Shown here in pieces: positions 61,323-64,000 of a DNA stretch of 64,000 nt. The translations under genes were made by a program, and so were the position numbers. Position 1 is the stretch's first letter, and every line of letters starts with the position of its first letter. The DNA lies in NCBI RefSeq assembly GCF_022664535.1, contig NZ_JAKUJY010000001.1:372001-436000 (forward strand), written 5' to 3'. Under the pieces are notes generated by a model. The model was not told the origin of the DNA. It did not search any database and was given only the letters and a program-made list of their open reading frames with translations. The stretch is from Sphingobium trunci. Lineage in GTDB: Bacteria > Pseudomonadota > Alphaproteobacteria > Sphingomonadales > Sphingomonadaceae.

Positions 61323-61664
61323 TCAGGGATTGCGCTCCAGCACCCGGTCGCAGGCCTCGCCGCCCGCCTGGCCCCGGCCGATCAGATTGCCCGCGACCGC
61401 CCCCGCCGCACCGGCCAGCAGCGTCTCGCCCACGCTCCCGCCAGCGATCACGCCCGCCCCGGCACCACCCGCCGCGCCGATCACCGTGCCCTTGCGCGCA
61501 TCCTTCTTCCGCTTGAGCAGGCAATAGCGCACGTCATCGCGATCCCGCGGCGCCGCCCGCGCCACCCGCGCCCGGTCCTTGGCGGACAATGTCGTGGCCG
61601 CGGCCGCAGGCTCGACCATCAGGGTCAGCACCGCCAGACCCGCCGCCAGTTTCGCCATCTTCAT
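61323..61664 (-). CDS. glycine-zipper protein with signal peptide, inside the GTA cluster
   Basis: A 113-aa secreted protein: signal peptide (LAAGLAVLTLMVEPAAAA), a basic stretch (RVARAAPRDRDDVRYCLLKRKKD) and a glycine-zipper segment (GTVIGAAGGAGAGVIAGG) typical of outer-membrane or envelope-associated small proteins. AGGAGA 7 bases before ATG 61664 supports the start. It lies between large terminase and portal, is not part of known GTA gene sets, and may be an inserted host gene. Confidence 0.8.
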   Translation of the reverse strand: MKMAKLAAGLAVLTLMVEPAAAATTLSAKDRARVARAAPRDRDDVRYCLLKRKKDARKGTVIGAAGGAGAGVIAGGSVGETLLAGAAGAVAGNLIGRGQAGGEACDRVLERNP

Positions 61665-61737
61665 CGGAAAATCTCCTGTCATAACCATTGCGAAACCAAC
61701 GCCGCAGGCCCCATCCGGTTCCTCGTTACGCTTCCGT

Positions 61738-62880
61738 TCAAAGGCCGCGCACCCGCGCCTCGCCCTGCCTGCCCAGCATCAATTCGGTCAAGGCCCATAC
61801 CGGCGCATCGGCGCGATCGGGCGAGCGCCCCGGCCCGGCATAGCCGCCGCCCAGCACCATCCCGCACATCTGGTCCTCCAGCGCGGGAAATGCCCCGCGA
61901 TGCACCACGCGCCCCGCCTCATAAAGCGCCGCCACCGGCTCCGCCCGCGCCACCTTGCCCCGGCTGGCGTGGACCAGCCGCACCGGCAGCCCGGCCTCCG
62001 CCGCGCGCAACACGCTCTCGACCATGGCGCCGCCATTATTGGCCTCGGCCACCACCCGGTCGGCGCCATGCACCAGCGCCGCCGCCGCCACCGCCCGCGC
62101 CCAGCCTTCGGGCGTCATCCCCTCGACCGACGCATCGGCAATGACATAGGCCCGGCCATCGCCGCCCAGCCCGGCGACCAGTATCCCGCAGGCATCGCCC
62201 TGCGCGGAGGCAGGCGGATCGACCGCGACCACGACCCGCGCCAGCGCCCCCCGCACATGCGGCACCCGGCACCGCTCCAGCAGGTCGCGGCTCCACAGGG
62301 CGCCGTCGATCTCCTCGATCAGCTCGCCCTCCAGTTCCTGCCGCCCCAGCCGCGTTCCGCCATAGCTGCGCTCCATCGCCGCGATGAAACCGTCGGCCAG
62401 ATGCGCCGCATTGTCCGCCGTCCGCCCCCGCGTCACCACCACATCGCCGCGCTCCACCAGGGCGCGCACCAGCGGCACCGGCCGGGGCGTGGTCGTCGCC
62501 AGCACGCGCGGCGCCGCGCCCAGCCGCATCCCCATCATGAGGTTGTCCCACGCCGCCTCGCCGCCCGCCCATTTGGCGATCTCGTCGGCCCAGCCATGGC
62601 TGAATTGCGGCCCCCGCAGGGATTCGGGTTCCGCCGCGCCGAACAGGGTGGCCACCGCCCCGTTCCGCCAGACCAGCTTGCGCAGGGCAGGCGAAAAGGC
62701 CGGCCGGTTCCACCAGGGCGCGATGGACAGCAGCCCCGATGCTCCCTCCACCATCACCGACCGCGCCTCCCCCAGCGTCGCCCCGACCAGCGCGATCCGG
62801 GCCGAAGGATCGCTCTCCGCAACGGCGCGCACCCATTCCGCACCCGCCCGCGTCTTGCCGAACCCGCGCCCCGCCATCAT
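61738..62880 (-). CDS. GTA large terminase, main ORF (ATPase and nuclease), separated from its N-terminus by an amber codon
   Basis: DNA-packaging motor, 380 aa from ATG 62880. Walker A GRGFGKTRAG is at the very N-terminus, the Walker B-like acidic pair is in WADEIAKW, and the RNase H-type nuclease region has VVVAVDPPASAQGD and VADASVEG. The homologous protein should begin about 63 codons earlier. That segment is present in the same frame (62884-63075) but ends in TAG where KWRxW of the family expects Trp. Reinitiation at ATG 62880, two codons beyond the amber, could still give an ATPase lacking its Q-motif. Confidence 0.85.
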   Translation of the reverse strand: MMAGRGFGKTRAGAEWVRAVAESDPSARIALVGATLGEARSVMVEGASGLLSIAPWWNRPAFSPALRKLVWRNGAVATLFGAAEPESLRGPQFSHGWADEIAKWAGGEAAWDNLMMGMRLGAAPRVLATTTPRPVPLVRALVERGDVVVTRGRTADNAAHLADGFIAAMERSYGGTRLGRQELEGELIEEIDGALWSRDLLERCRVPHVRGALARVVVAVDPPASAQGDACGILVAGLGGDGRAYVIADASVEGMTPEGWARAVAAAALVHGADRVVAEANNGGAMVESVLRAAEAGLPVRLVHASRGKVARAEPVAALYEAGRVVHRGAFPALEDQMCGMVLGGGYAGPGRSPDRADAPVWALTELMLGRQGEARVRGL

Positions 62881-62883
62881 CAG

Positions 62884-63075
62884 CTAGACGCGCCACTTCC
62901 CATCCGGCGGCCGTTGTTCCGGCCGTGCCAGCCACCCCCAGTCATGCGCCAGCGCCTCGGCGGCCGCGCCGCTCAACCGGCGCAGCACCCGCTCCCGCAC
63001 CGGGCCGGGCAGATTCGCCAGCCGCTCGAAATCCGACAAAGTTCCCATCCAGCCCCAATCCCCCGCACGCTTCAT
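62884..63075 (-). pseudogene. N-terminal fragment of the GTA large terminase, ending in an amber stop
   Basis: A 63-codon frame (LSDFERLANLPGPVRERVLRRL, WGWLARPEQRPPDGKWRV) that matches the N-terminus of GTA large terminases, including the Q-motif region ARPEQ that contacts the ATP adenine. The next codon is TAG (62884-62886), followed in frame by CTG-ATG-ATG and the Walker A motif. A single G-to-A change from TGG would create it. Confidence 0.75.
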
Positions 63076-63133
63076 CCCGTTTTTGCGCGGCCCCGCTCTG
63101 GGTTATCGCACCGCCACCCCTATATGCCCTCGC

Positions 63134-63571
63134 ATGTCCTCGATCCGTCCCGCCCGCGCCGCCGACGGCGCCCGTCTGCTCGACATCTGGCGCCGCGCCG
63201 TCGATGCGACCCATGATTTCCTCGCTCCCGAAGACCGCGCCGCCATCGACGCCGAAGTCGCGGCCTTCCTTCCCCATATGTCCGCCTGGCTCGCCACCAG
63301 TCCCGACGATATCGCCATCGGCTTCATGATCGTGGACGGCAGCCATATGCAGGCGCTGTTCATCGACCCCGACTGGCGCGGACAGGGCATCGGGCGGCGC
63401 CTGATCGACCATGCGCTCTCGCTCCACCCGACCCTGACGACCGACGTCAACGAACAAAATGGCCAGGCCATCGGCTTCTACGAAGCGATGCGCTTCGCCC
63501 GCACCGGCCGCTCCGAACAGGACGGCCAGGGCCGCCCCTATCCGCTGATCCACCTGCGCTACGCAGGCTGA
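63134..63571 (+). CDS. GNAT family N-acetyltransferase
   Basis: A 145-aa acetyltransferase (IRPARAADGARLLDIWRRAVDATHDFL; acetyl-CoA loop WRGQGIGRRLI; C-terminal VNEQNGQAIGFYEAMRF). The match resembles YjaB-type GNATs. It lies on the plus strand between large terminase and the small-terminase candidate. That makes it a foreign-looking insertion in the GTA cluster, with no clear Shine-Dalgarno. Its substrate is unknown. Confidence 0.9.
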   Translation: MSSIRPARAADGARLLDIWRRAVDATHDFLAPEDRAAIDAEVAAFLPHMSAWLATSPDDIAIGFMIVDGSHMQALFIDPDWRGQGIGRRLIDHALSLHPTLTTDVNEQNGQAIGFYEAMRFARTGRSEQDGQGRPYPLIHLRYAG

Positions 63572-63641
63572 AGGGCCCTGGATATCGGGTTCCCATCCCA
63601 CAGGCGGGACCGGAGCAATATCCGCCCGCCCCTCGCCCCCA

Positions 63642-64000
63642 TCACGCCCCGCTCCGCTTGCGCACCAGCTCCAGCGCGATCCGCAACCGCTCGACGGCAT
63701 CCTCGCCGTCCGGCCGCTCCATCTCGTGGCGCTCCTGCGCCTCCGCCTCCTCCACATGCCTCCGGAACAAGGTGGCCTGGACCATGTGCGGATGGCCGCG
63801 CCTGATCTTCCGGCTCTTCACCACGCCATCCCCGTCCAGCACGATCTCCTCCTCCTCCGTGCCGAACAGCGCCTGCCGCAGCATCAGCGTCTTCAGCTCC
63901 TCATGCCCGATGTTCAGCGCCTGCTTCCAGGCGCGCGCAAAGGCCGGGTCGCGCTGCTTCAGATAATAGACGGTCGACAGGTTCCGCCCGATCGTCCGCG
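63642..64000 (-). CDS. GTA small terminase candidate, g1 (start outside window)
   Basis: The frame is open to the right edge (first readable residues RTIGRNLSTVYYLKQRDP), so at least 119 residues are encoded and the start lies beyond. The visible part has a helix-turn-helix-like beginning, AFARAWKQALNIGHEELKTLML, TEEEEIVLDGDGVVKSRKIRRG and a helical C-terminus. Position upstream of the large terminase suggests TerS (g1). The assignment is mainly by position. Confidence 0.65.
   Translation of the reverse strand, partial: RTIGRNLSTVYYLKQRDPAFARAWKQALNIGHEELKTLMLRQALFGTEEEEIVLDGDGVVKSRKIRRGHPHMVQATLFRRHVEEAEAQERHEMERPDGEDAVERLRIALELVRKRSGA

Noticed and set aside
48662..64000. Active temperate prophage
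   Set aside because: No integrase, repressor, replication or lysis genes and no attachment repeats are visible, and the gene order is that of a gene transfer agent.

Overview
The window is 64 kb of high-GC chromosomal DNA from an alphaproteobacterium. It is most likely a sphingomonad (Sphingomonadaceae, perhaps Sphingobium). This is inferred from the families present (DUF2794, DUF1192, two-cysteine IscU-like scaffold, pgsA-moaD-moaE order, GTA-type head-tail cluster) and from base composition. No rRNA, tRNA, CRISPR array, insertion sequence or integrase was seen. Coding density is very high, many genes overlap by 1-4 bases, and no gap exceeds 300 bases.

Left part (1-48.5 kb) is ordinary core genome in small operons. 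It holds a truncated hybrid histidine kinase; an alpha/beta hydrolase; cysE-DUF2794 divergent from a TSUP sulfur-type transporter and oxyR; pgsA-moaD-moaE; an LplT-like transporter; a class A penicillin-binding protein with a polytopic membrane protein; an IscU-like scaffold with a CPA2 antiporter and DUF423; a Fur/Zur regulator; dxs; an SRPBCC-ArsR pair behind two matching palindromes; and a long minus-strand run purE-purK-folA-ribF-ileS-lspA-DUF3035. After these come gpmA, sppA, a short AT-richer stretch with two orphan genes, a TRIC-type channel, a collagen-like protein, glutathione peroxidase with a VIT transporter, uup, and a SIMPL protein. The remainder is a PepSY / response regulator / sensor kinase / DUF454 run, PHA depolymerase, two GSTs, a GATase, a quinone oxidoreductase, clpA, a Bax inhibitor-1 protein, a frameshifted thpR, sodC and an OmpA porin-like protein.

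Right part (48.6-64 kb) is a nearly complete Rhodobacter-type gene transfer agent (GTA) cluster on the minus strand. From the right edge inward it runs: a small-terminase candidate (partial), large terminase, portal, DUF6127, prohead protease, HK97 capsid, g6, g7, g8, major tail protein g9, g10, g10.1, tape measure g11, a 583-residue TIM-barrel-like protein, distal tail g12, hub g13, NlpC/P60 g14, a shortened g15-like tail-tip protein, and DUF2793. No lysis, integration or regulatory genes are present, as expected for a GTA. Three things are odd. An amber codon cuts the large terminase just before its Walker A motif. A separate TIM-barrel-like gene sits between g11 and g12 while g15 lacks the long N-terminal part known in Rhodobacter. 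Two plus-strand genes (a secreted small protein and a GNAT acetyltransferase) and a glycine-zipper gene interrupt the cluster.

Other notable structures are a 46-codon palindromic repeat insertion read in frame inside ileS, paired GCAACC-N4-GGTTGC palindromes in front of the ArsR operon, a hairpin that contains the oxyR ribosome binding site, and several dispersed palindromic repeats.
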